Shown here: positions 54,096 to 63,122 of the stretch, piece by piece
Numbering within the stretch: position 1 is the first letter of the stretch
Layout: the number at the start of each line of letters is the position of its first letter
Origin: Metabacillus crassostreae
Lineage (GTDB): Bacteria; Bacillota; Bacilli; Bacillales; Bacillaceae
Direction of reading: 5' to 3'
NCBI RefSeq assembly: GCF_016908395.1
Contig: NZ_JAFBDU010000006.1
Coordinates: forward strand, 124,001-188,000
Length of the DNA: 64,000 nt
The notes under the pieces: model-generated
The model's database searches: none
What the model was told of the DNA's origin: nothing
Seen by the model: only the letters and a program-made list of their open reading frames with translations
Translations under genes and position numbers: made by a program

Positions 54096-56924
54096 ATGAT
54101 GAAAAAACAAAGAAAAAGCAAATTTCTACCGTTGATCACAAGCTTGGTTATGGTATGTGCTGTATTACCTGGAACGACAACCTTATCAAAGGTAAATGCA
54201 GCATCAAATGTCGAGAAAATTCTTGATTATGATATGAGTAACATCAATGGAACAACTGTTGTTGATAGTGCGGGTCAATTCGACGGCACTCTGGTAAATC
54301 CTGAAGGTGTTGATTTAATTACAAATGAAGGTACAAAAGTCGTTAATTTTGAAGGTGGAGACACAGCATCATATATTGAAATTCCTAATGGTGTTTTAGA
54401 TGGGTTAGAGAGTGTCACTGTTTCCTCTTTAGTGAATTGGGAAGGCTCTGGTGGTGCTCAATGGTTATATGGATTAGGTCAAGATGATACACATTATTTG
54501 TACTATACACCATCTTATATTGGTGGAGCGACAGATCGCCTCGGAATCGCAACAGACGCATGGAGAAATGAAACATTTGCAGCATCACCTAAATTACCTG
54601 CAACTGATTGGAAGTTAGTAACAACTGTTATCAATGGTGCAGAGGAAAAATTAGAAACCTATATAGATGGAAAGCTTGTTGCAACAGGTTCAACGAATGG
54701 TTTTACATTAGAAGATATTAAAAATACAGACGGAATTAGTGGATATATTGCAAAGTCATTTTATGCACCTGATCCTTATTTTGGTGGAATGGTTGCAGAT
54801 TTTGAAATCTTCGGAGGAGCTTTAACTGCACAGGATGTAAGCGTTTTATATTCTGAAGCGGAAAAGAAGATTGACGCGATTGGCGGGTTAGGTGGATACT
54901 TTGTAAACTTTGCGATAAATCAACTTGAGGTAAGTTCTTTTCTGAAGTACAACGAAAATGAAAATGAAATTATGACAGATTTACAGCTACCTGAAAAAGG
55001 TGCATATGAAACAACGATTACTTGGCAATCGAATAATCAAGACATCATTAGCAATGAGGGAAAAGTAACAAGACCTTTGTATAGTGAAGGAGATCAAACT
55101 GTTGTGTTAACAGCAACTGTAACTGATGGACAAACAACACAAACAAAGGAGTTTACATTAAAAGTTTTAAAAGGACTTGAAGAATCAGTGGCATTACAAG
55201 AGGATGCTGATGCTTTAAAGATTTACCATGCAAGCGATGTACGAGGAAACCTACCTTTACCAACTAAAGGTGAAAATGGCTCAACAATTTCATGGGAAAC
55301 AAGTGATTCTAATGTTGTGACAACAACAGGAGAAGTGAATAGACCTGAACATGGTAAAGGTGATGTAACAGTGGAGCTAAAAGCAACACTTAGTCTTAAT
55401 GGACAATCTGTTGTAAAGGACTTTACTGTTTCTGTTACAGAAATGCCAGTGAAGGATGAAGAATATGCAGCATATTTAATGACTTATTTTAATGGAGAAG
55501 CGTATGCAGATGGAGAACAGATTCGCTTTGCATTAAGTGATGGTAATGATGTAACAGAGTGGAATGAAATAAATAATGGTGATCCTGTTCTTACTAGTAC
55601 GTTAGGTGAGAAAGGTTTAAGAGATCCTTCGATTATCAGATCACCTGAAGGAGACAAGTTCTATTTACTTGCAACAGATTTAAAAGTTTATGGAACAAAT
55701 GGAAATTGGGGGAGAACAGTTAGAGAAGGTAGTAATTCTCTTATGATTTGGGAATCTACAGATTTAGTTAATTGGTCTAAACAAAGAATGGTTGAAATTA
55801 CTTCACCAGAAACAGGAAATACATGGGCACCAGAGGTTTATTATGACGATTCTACAGGAGAGTATATCGTTTACTGGTCTTCATTTGTTTATGATAGCGT
55901 AGCTGATCGCTATGGAAATGGAGCAAGTCACAACCGAATCATGTATGCAAAAACACGAGACTTCTACACATTTACTGAACCAGAAACATTATTAGATTTA
56001 GGTCATGATATTTTAGACACCGTTGCTATTGATTATAAAGACAAAGTCTACCGTATTACAAAAGGAACGTATTATACAGAAAAAGAGTTAGCCGGAGAAG
56101 AAATTAGAGAACATGTTTTTCAAGAAGTTGGAGATTCATTCTTTGGAGATTTTGAATTAACAAAAGAAGGAATTGGTATGGATGTTCTTGATCATGGTGA
56201 AGGAGCAGAAATATTCCAATCAAATACTGATGAAGATAAATTCTACTTGTTAATTGACGAATATGGAAATGGTAGAGGTTATACACTTTTTGAAACAAAT
56301 GATATCGCTTCAGCAGATTGGAAGCTTTCAGAGGATATTAACTTACCTGATCGACCTAGACATGGTGATGTTCTTTCACTAACAAAAAAGGAATTTGAGC
56401 GATTGAAAATTAATATTCCTGGTGTTGGTGTTGATGTAACCGAGCCAGGGGATGGAGAGGAACCGCCAACAGACGGAGAAGAGCCGCCAACAGACGGAGA
56501 AGAGCCGCCAACAGATGGAGAAGAACCACCGACAGATGGAGAAGAGCCACCAACAGATGGTGAAGAGCCACCAACAGACGGTGAAGAACCGCCAACAGAT
56601 GGAGAAGAGCCACCAGCAGATGGAGAGGAGCCACCAACAGACGGTGAAGAACCGCCAACAGATGGAGAGGAACCACCGACAGATGGAGAGGAACCACCGA
56701 CAGATGGAGAAGAGCCGCCAACAGGTGGAGAAGAGCCACCAACAGACGGTGAAGAACCACCAACAGATGGAGAAGAATCACCAAATAATGAAGAGAAACA
56801 ACAATCAGGAAATCTATTACCAGCAACAGCAACATCACTATATAACTATCTAGTTATCGGACTAGTGTTATTAGTAATTGGAGGATTCACTGCCACAAGA
56901 ACAAGAAGAAAGACGGATATATAG
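54096..56924 (+). CDS. Wall-anchored GH43 protein with LamG and Ig-like modules
   Basis: A 942-residue secreted enzyme: signal peptide (1-36, ending VNAAS), LamG (40-270), two atrophied Ig-like domains (275-460), GH43 (about 460-775), about fifteen GEEPPTD repeats (787-895) and the sorting signal LPATATSLYNY with helix and RTRRK tail. The module order repeats that found twice in the preceding gene, with shared blocks such as IRSPEGDKFYLLATDLKV and GNTWAPE, so it arose by duplication. The conserved KGLRDPFI is KGLRDPSI here; the base Asp is kept. Probably an arabinofuranosidase or arabinanase at the cell surface. Confidence 0.9.
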   Translation: MMKKQRKSKFLPLITSLVMVCAVLPGTTTLSKVNAASNVEKILDYDMSNINGTTVVDSAGQFDGTLVNPEGVDLITNEGTKVVNFEGGDTASYIEIPNGVLDGLESVTVSSLVNWEGSGGAQWLYGLGQDDTHYLYYTPSYIGGATDRLGIATDAWRNETFAASPKLPATDWKLVTTVINGAEEKLETYIDGKLVATGSTNGFTLEDIKNTDGISGYIAKSFYAPDPYFGGMVADFEIFGGALTAQDVSVLYSEAEKKIDAIGGLGGYFVNFAINQLEVSSFLKYNENENEIMTDLQLPEKGAYETTITWQSNNQDIISNEGKVTRPLYSEGDQTVVLTATVTDGQTTQTKEFTLKVLKGLEESVALQEDADALKIYHASDVRGNLPLPTKGENGSTISWETSDSNVVTTTGEVNRPEHGKGDVTVELKATLSLNGQSVVKDFTVSVTEMPVKDEEYAAYLMTYFNGEAYADGEQIRFALSDGNDVTEWNEINNGDPVLTSTLGEKGLRDPSIIRSPEGDKFYLLATDLKVYGTNGNWGRTVREGSNSLMIWESTDLVNWSKQRMVEITSPETGNTWAPEVYYDDSTGEYIVYWSSFVYDSVADRYGNGASHNRIMYAKTRDFYTFTEPETLLDLGHDILDTVAIDYKDKVYRITKGTYYTEKELAGEEIREHVFQEVGDSFFGDFELTKEGIGMDVLDHGEGAEIFQSNTDEDKFYLLIDEYGNGRGYTLFETNDIASADWKLSEDINLPDRPRHGDVLSLTKKEFERLKINIPGVGVDVTEPGDGEEPPTDGEEPPTDGEEPPTDGEEPPTDGEEPPTDGEEPPTDGEEPPTDGEEPPADGEEPPTDGEEPPTDGEEPPTDGEEPPTDGEEPPTGGEEPPTDGEEPPTDGEESPNNEEKQQSGNLLPATATSLYNYLVIGLVLLVIGGFTATRTRRKTDI
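56452..56790 (+). repeat. GEEPPTD-coding 21-bp repeats
   Basis: About fifteen tandem 21-base units coding for GEEPPTD, with single PPAD and PPTG variants and a decayed last unit. They form the wall-spanning spacer before LPATAT. Synonymous third-base changes between units suggest that the peptide is under selection. Confidence 0.9.
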
Positions 56925-56932
56925 ATTACTAA

Positions 56933-56976
56933 GGGGAGCTGACTCTTTGATTTGTAATAGTCAGTTCTCCTTTCAT
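56933..56976 (+). terminator. Hairpin between the second and third GH43 genes
   Basis: GGGGAGCTGACT pairs with AGTCAGTTCTCC and is followed by TTTC. A moderate terminator or attenuator. Confidence 0.55.
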
Positions 56977-57034
56977 TAAGAAATACTTAAAAAGTAAGAG
57001 TAAGTGAAACAACATTAAATGTGGGAGGAAAACC

Positions 57035-59213
57035 ATGAAAAAAACAATCATAATGCTTCTCATGGTGTTACTAATGATCGGATCGTTCGTTCCAATTTCG
57101 AAAGCGGATAATCCTGTTATTAAGGATCAATTTAGTGCTGATCCAGCAGCAATTGTACATGATGGGAAAGCTTATCTGTATACAGGTCATGATGAAGCGG
57201 CTACAAATGGAGATTTCTTTGTGTTGAAAAAATGGAGCATCTATTCTTCTAGTGATTTATCAAATTGGAAGCTAGAAGGATCTATGCCACGTACAGAATT
57301 TGAGTGGGCAACAGGGGATTCTGCATGGGCTTCACAAGCAATTGAAAGAGACGGTAAATTTTATTGGTATGTAACAGTTGACAATAGTGATCCGAATGCA
57401 CCAGGGTTTGCACTTGGTGTTGCTGTATCTGATAATCCAGCAGGTGGATTTAAAGATGCGATTGGTGGTCCGCTTGTTATTAGTACCGATACTGAAAACC
57501 CGGAAAATATGGGATCAGATTCTTGGGATGATATTGATCCAACAGTGTATATCGATGATGACGGTCAAGCATATTTATACTGGGGAAATACTCATCTTTA
57601 TTATGCAAAATTAAAAGAAAATATGATTGAGCTCGATGGTGATATCCACAAGGTAGATATTGCAAATATGCCTGGTACGTTTACTGAAGCACCTTTTCTT
57701 CACAAATATGAAGGAAAGTATTATTTAACATATGCAAAATTATCCAGAAGAGTTAGTTTATGCAATGAGTGATAGCCCAACAGGTCCATGGGAGTATAAA
57801 GGAAAGCTTATGGATACGCTTGATAGCAGTGGAACAAGTCATCAAGCTGTTCTAGAGTTTGAAGATGAATGGTATTTCATTTATCATACGGCAGCTCTTC
57901 CTACAGGTGGAAATTATCGTAGATCAGTAGCAATTGAGAAATTGAACTACAACCTTGATGGCACAATTCAAAAGATTACTCCTACGGCATCTGGAATAAG
58001 CGATTCTAGCTTTTCTATGAAATCATTTCATGATCAAAACAGATATGTGCGTCATTTAAATGGTGCTCTTAGAGTTGATCCTATTGATAATAACAGCTTA
58101 GATTCTAGATGGCATACTGTTGCTGGTCTAGCAAATAATGGAGAGGACTTTATTTCCTTTCAATCGGAGAATAAGCCGGGCTTTTATTTAGTAAGAAATG
58201 GTTCAGATGTAGAACTGAAGAAACATGATGGAACAGATAGCTTTAAAGAATCGGCAACGTTTAAGAAGGTTCCAGGATTAGCAGATAAGAACTGGGTATC
58301 TTTACAAACTCTCAATGATGAAAATTTATATTTATATCAACGAGATAATTTTACATTTGGTGTAAATGCAGTAGATTCAGCTGAAAAAAATAGCCGAGCT
58401 ACACTTCAATTAGCTGAAGCAGATGCTACAGAAGTTGTGTTAGACAAGACTTCACTAACATTAGAAGAAGGAACATCAACAACTCTACATGCAAAAGTAA
58501 CACCTAACACAGCTCTTAATAAAAAAGTATCCTTTTATTCTAGTAATTCAGATGTTGCGACAATCTCTGAATCTACTTATGACGCTAAAACAGGTGAAAC
58601 GTCAATCACTCTAAAGGGAAAAACAGCGGGATCAACAGAGATTATTGCTGTGTCAGAGGATGGTAACTACTCTGCAAAAACAAATGTTGAGGTCAAAAAG
58701 CATGAAGAAAATCCGATTGAGATTAAGGATGTCGTGATATCTAGCAATTCAAAATCAAAAGAAATCAATATTGAAGGAATCTTGAAAAATCAATCTGGAA
58801 GAGACATTACCGTGAAAGTAGAAGATCCAAACGGGAATTTCGCTTATCTAGATCAAACGACTACGAATGATCATGGCAGCTTTGCTTTTGAATTTAAACT
58901 AAATGATGAGGTAAATGGAGTATTTCAGGTGAGTATTGGTGCTGCTGATTTGGAAAAAGTGTATAAATCTAGCTTTACCTATACAGTAGACACTACAGAT
59001 TCAGGAGATAAAGATGGTCCTAATAAGGATAAAGAAAATCCAGGTGATAAAGCTGAATCGCCAACTGATAAAAATGATGATTCAAAGAACAAAGATGGAA
59101 AAGGTCTCCCTAGTACTGCTACTAGCATGTTTAACTATCTAGTTATTGGTGCTCTTTTAATAGTAGGTGGAGTATTTACGATTTTTATGAGAAAAAGAAA
59201 AATACAAGAATAA
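57035..59213 (+). pseudogene. Frameshifted wall-anchored GH43 with AbfB and Ig-like domains
   Basis: One gene split by a frameshift near 57735-57741. The first part (57035-57772 in frame) has a signal peptide and a GH43 start (FSADPAAIVHDGKAYLYTGH; later DIDPTVYIDDDG and FTEAPFLHKYEGKYYLTYA). The frame then runs to TGA, while the +1 frame continues with NYPEELVYAMSDSPTGPWEY. Downstream come an AbfB/CBM42-like arabinofuranose-binding beta trefoil (RYVRHLNGALRVDP onward), a Big_2-like domain (VVLDKTSLTLEEGTSTTLHA), further beta domains and LPSTATSMFNY with a basic tail. Restoring one reading frame needs loss of one base or gain of two in GCAAAATTA. Intact it would be about 725 residues. Sequencing error is possible. 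Confidence 0.85.
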
Positions 59214-59249
59214 TAGAATTGAGAAGTAGAAAGTGAGGGAGGATATAGT

Positions 59250-62200
59250 ATGAGAAAGATGGTTTCAGTTTTATCTGTTTTAGCCATTTTGTTTAGTATG
59301 TTTCCAGCAAGTGTGATACCAACCATTACGGCAGCAACAAATGACTTGGAAAATAATCTTATTCTTTGGTACAACTTTGAACAATCACCAGATTCTAAAA
59401 CAGTAAAAGATCAATCAGGTCATGATCATGATGGTGTACTAAATAATAATGCTACACTTGTATCTGCCGAAAAGGGTGGGGCAGTTCAATTAGATGGTGA
59501 CCAAGACTTTGTGACAATGCCTTCAGGAATACTTGACGAAACGAAGAATGTAACAATTAGTACATGGGTAAACGTGGAGTCGGCAAAGGATTGGGCAACA
59601 TTGTATAGCATTGGTGATTTTACAGCAAATGCTGATTATGCGATTAATTATGCATTAAAATCTGCTGGTGAAAATGGAATGCTAGAATTATTTGGACCTT
59701 CCCCATTTCCATCAATCGAAACAGCAGGTATTCCAATAAATGAATGGGTTCATGTAGCAACTGTTATTTCAGAGCAAACGATGCATCATTATATTAATGG
59801 TGTACTACAAGGCTCAGAGCCGATCGGAATTGATTCGGGTGATATTGTCTCAGCAACGAATTATATTGGATATCATGCGATGGCACATGAGCAAGTTGAA
59901 AATAAAGGATTACATGGAAAAGTTTCTGATTTCAGAATTTATAACAAAGCACTTAGTCTTAATGACATCAGAGAATTAGCTGATTTTTCATTTGATATTA
60001 AAGAAGTGGAAGAAGTGAATGTAACAACTGTTGTTGGTACTGAACCAAAGCTACCAGAAGAAGTGAATGTAACATATTCTAATAATGCTACTGAAAAGCG
60101 CCCAGTAGTATGGAATGAAATTCCTACAGACAAATATGCTTCAGCAGGAGCTTATGTTATAGAGGGACTGATCGAAGGTTCAACAGTTAAAGCAAAGGCA
60201 AATATAACTGTTACTACGGATAAAGAAATTACTTCAGTTGAAACAATATCTGTTTCAACAACTGAAGGATCTTTACCGAATCTCCCAGCTACTATTGAAG
60301 TGTTTTATGCTGACAATTCAAGTGATGAGGTAAATGTGACGTGGGACACAATAAATGAAGATCAATACCGTACAGCAGGAACGAGCTTTACGATTAACGG
60401 AACAGTAGAAGGAATGTCTGAAAAAGTAGAGGCGTTTGTTTATGTGACAACGAATGTTTCTGGAGATTTAGTAGCATGGTACAAATTTGATCGATTGCAG
60501 GGAGATTTGGTACCAGATCTATCAGGCTCTGGGATGCATGGTACATCTGTGAATGGTGGGACCTTACAAACTGTTGAATCTAAGCAATCAATTGACTTAG
60601 ATCACAATAATAAGCAGCATGTTACTCTTCCATCAGGAATTGTAAATAATGTCGATGATTTTACTTTATCAACATGGGTGTACTTAGATTCAAAAACTGG
60701 AGATTGGGCAAGAATTTTTGATTTCGGAAATGGAGCAAATCAGTCGACGGTTTTTCTAACACCTAATCTTCGCTTAGATATGAGAGGATCGATTACAACA
60801 GCAGCATCAGGAGCACCTAAGGTTGGAGAATGGACACATCTAGCAATTTCAAAAATTGGTGATCAATATACGATTTATAGTAATGGACTACCAGTAAGCA
60901 AATTAACAGATGATCGTGCTCCAGGTCTTACAACTCGTAATTTTATCGGAAGATCAAATTATGCAGCAGATCCTTATCTTGACGGGAAAATTAGTGATTT
61001 TAGAATTTACAATGAAGGTTTAAACGAAGAAGAAATCAGTCTAGTGATAGCAGAATCCTTTTCAGATGAAGATGCTGTTAATAAAGCGAAAGAATCTTTT
61101 AGCTTAGGAGATACATCAGCTATTGTAAGTAACATGGATTTACCAAGTGTAGCAGATAATGGTGTCACAGTTTCATGGTCATCAAATAATCAAAATGTTA
61201 TTTCAAATGATGGCAATGTGAAAAGACCTTCACTAAAAGAGGAAAATGCGACAATTACGTTAACAGCTACATTTAGCCGAAATGGTTATACAGACACAAA
61301 GGACTATAGTGTAACAGTTCTTGCTGATAACATTGTTTCTGTAGAAGAGCTAAATGTGATGACACCAAAAAATTTCCCGCCAAAGCTGCCTGAGAAAGTC
61401 GTTGTAACCTATTATGATGATTCTCAAGGAGAGATGAGTGTGGAATGGGAAGATTATTCTTTAGAAAAGCTGTCAAAATCAAATTCATTTAAAGTAAATG
61501 GCAAAGTTTATGACACAGATATTAAAGCAGTCGCAAATATACATGTAGCAGATCTAGTAAGTGTTGACGATGTGCATGTAACTACTGCTCAAAACGTTGA
61601 ACCAAATTTACCAGATACGGTAACAGCACATTATAGTAATGGCATGACAGATCAGTTAGCTGTTGATTGGAATGAAGTAAATAAAAATCAATACGCAAAA
61701 ACAGGTAGCTTTACAGTAGAGGGAGCTGCTGCAAAATATAATTACACAAACCCTCTTATTGAGCAAAGAGCTGATCCAAATATTTATAAGCATAGTGATG
61801 GCTACTACTATTTCACAGCATCAGTACCAGAATACAATCGAATTGTGATGAGACGTGCAAAAACAATTCAAGGTTTAGCAAATGCAGAAGAAGTCACAAT
61901 ATGGGAAGCACACGAATCAGGAGAAATGGCTGTTCACATCTGGGCTCCAGAAATTCACTTTGTTGATGGAAAGTGGTATATCCACTTCGCTGCAGGACAT
62001 TCTGATGATATTTGGAAAATCAGACCTTATGTTCTTGAATCAGGTGATGAAAATCCGTTAACTGGTACTTGGCTTGAAAAGGGAATGGTTCAAAAATCAG
62101 AAGAGGATGCTTTTTCTTTCACTGACTTCTCTTTAGATGCAACAATCTTTGAGCATAACAGAAAAAGATATTTTATTTGGGCACAAAAAGAAGAAGGCAT

Positions 62201-63056
62201 ATCAAATCTATACATGGCAGAAATGGAAAATGCATGGACAATCAAAGGAAAACCAATGCTTCTTGCAACTCCTGATTATGAATGGGAAAGACGCGGATTC
62301 TGGGTAAATGAAGGACCAGATGTGATCAAAAGAAATGGAAAAATATTTGTTTCATTTAGTGCAAGTGCCACAGACTCTAACTATGCTATTGGATTATTAA
62401 CAGCTTCTGATACAAGTGATTTAATGGATCCAAAATCTTGGTATAAATCACCAGAACCTGTTATGGAAAGTAATGACTCAACCAGTCAATATGGTCCAGG
62501 ACATAGTACATTTACTGTAGCAGAAGATGGTGTAACAGATATCCTTGTCTACCATTCTCGTTCTTATAAAGAAATCGACGGTGATCCTTTATACGATCCT
62601 AATCGCCATACTAGAGTAAAGAAATTAACTTGGAACGATGATGCCACACCAAACTTTGGTACACCTAACGAAGATGGCCTTGTTGTTGGACCAACAATCG
62701 AGGTAAAAGCACATGTTACAGTTATCGAAAATACTGGATATCAAACAAAAAATAAATTTAGCTTAGATAAACTAGAAGCTAACAAACAATTAGATGTAAC
62801 GACATCTGTAACAAATAACTCAAATTCAAAAGAATCAATAATGGTAGTTATGGCATTATATGATGCTGATAACAAAATGGTAGACATGAAATCCACATCG
62901 AAACAAATCTCAAAAGGTAAGGAAGAAACCTATAAGTTGGGATTAAAGCTTCCGAAGAATGTGGAAGGAAATAAAGTAAAAGTGTTAGTTTGGAAAGGTG
63001 AAAGTTTAGAAGAGACGAGTATGATGCCTGTTTCTAAAGGATTTGTTTTAGAGTAA
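59250..63056 (+). CDS. Secreted GH43 protein with LamG and Big_4 modules, not wall-anchored
   Basis: A 1268-residue secreted enzyme: signal peptide (1-28), LamG (34-250), two Big_4-like domains (251-400), LamG (402-605), an atrophied Ig-like domain (610-695), two more Big_4-like domains (700-825), GH43 (about 828-1155) and a beta-rich C-terminal domain. The GH43 shows QRADPNIYKHSDGYYYFTAS (base Asp), IWAPEIHF, SLDATIFEHNRKRYFIWAQ (Asp) and NEGPDVIKRNGK (Glu), as in exo-acting alpha-L-arabinofuranosidases or arabinanases. Unlike its three neighbours it has no LPxTA signal or basic tail, so it is likely released. It follows the frameshifted gene by 36 bases. Confidence 0.9.
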   Translation: MRKMVSVLSVLAILFSMFPASVIPTITAATNDLENNLILWYNFEQSPDSKTVKDQSGHDHDGVLNNNATLVSAEKGGAVQLDGDQDFVTMPSGILDETKNVTISTWVNVESAKDWATLYSIGDFTANADYAINYALKSAGENGMLELFGPSPFPSIETAGIPINEWVHVATVISEQTMHHYINGVLQGSEPIGIDSGDIVSATNYIGYHAMAHEQVENKGLHGKVSDFRIYNKALSLNDIRELADFSFDIKEVEEVNVTTVVGTEPKLPEEVNVTYSNNATEKRPVVWNEIPTDKYASAGAYVIEGLIEGSTVKAKANITVTTDKEITSVETISVSTTEGSLPNLPATIEVFYADNSSDEVNVTWDTINEDQYRTAGTSFTINGTVEGMSEKVEAFVYVTTNVSGDLVAWYKFDRLQGDLVPDLSGSGMHGTSVNGGTLQTVESKQSIDLDHNNKQHVTLPSGIVNNVDDFTLSTWVYLDSKTGDWARIFDFGNGANQSTVFLTPNLRLDMRGSITTAASGAPKVGEWTHLAISKIGDQYTIYSNGLPVSKLTDDRAPGLTTRNFIGRSNYAADPYLDGKISDFRIYNEGLNEEEISLVIAESFSDEDAVNKAKESFSLGDTSAIVSNMDLPSVADNGVTVSWSSNNQNVISNDGNVKRPSLKEENATITLTATFSRNGYTDTKDYSVTVLADNIVSVEELNVMTPKNFPPKLPEKVVVTYYDDSQGEMSVEWEDYSLEKLSKSNSFKVNGKVYDTDIKAVANIHVADLVSVDDVHVTTAQNVEPNLPDTVTAHYSNGMTDQLAVDWNEVNKNQYAKTGSFTVEGAAAKYNYTNPLIEQRADPNIYKHSDGYYYFTASVPEYNRIVMRRAKTIQGLANAEEVTIWEAHESGEMAVHIWAPEIHFVDGKWYIHFAAGHSDDIWKIRPYVLESGDENPLTGTWLEKGMVQKSEEDAFSFTDFSLDATIFEHNRKRYFIWAQKEEGISNLYMAEMENAWTIKGKPMLLATPDYEWERRGFWVNEGPDVIKRNGKIFVSFSASATDSNYAIGLLTASDTSDLMDPKSWYKSPEPVMESNDSTSQYGPGHSTFTVAEDGVTDILVYHSRSYKEIDGDPLYDPNRHTRVKKLTWNDDATPNFGTPNEDGLVVGPTIEVKAHVTVIENTGYQTKNKFSLDKLEANKQLDVTTSVTNNSNSKESIMVVMALYDADNKMVDMKSTSKQISKGKEETYKLGLKLPKNVEGNKVKVLVWKGESLEETSMMPVSKGFVLE

Positions 63057-63071
63057 GTAAGATAACATACA

Positions 63072-63110
63072 AAAAGGCTTCCTCCTAAACTTGTTGGAGG
63101 AAGCCTTTTA
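63072..63110 (+). terminator. Terminator ending the GH43 cluster
   Basis: AAAAGGCTTCCTCC and GGAGGAAGCCTTTT form a perfect 14-base stem with A and T tails, shared with the converging transporter gene. Confidence 0.9.
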
Positions 63111-63122
63111 TGATTTCCGTTT

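Noticed and set aside
56410-56853. Antisense Leu/His-rich and sense Gln/Met-rich frames over the GEEPPTD repeats
   Set aside because: Same repeat artefact; no starts with ribosome sites.
57733-57745. Programmed -1 frameshift at GCAAAATTA
   Set aside because: The required frame is +1, the sequence is not an X-XXY-YYZ slippery heptamer in frame, and no downstream pseudoknot is evident.
57732-59213. Second half of the frameshifted GH43 gene as an independent gene
   Set aside because: Its first ATG is inside the GH43 fold, with no ribosome site or signal peptide, yet it carries a wall-sorting signal that needs secretion.
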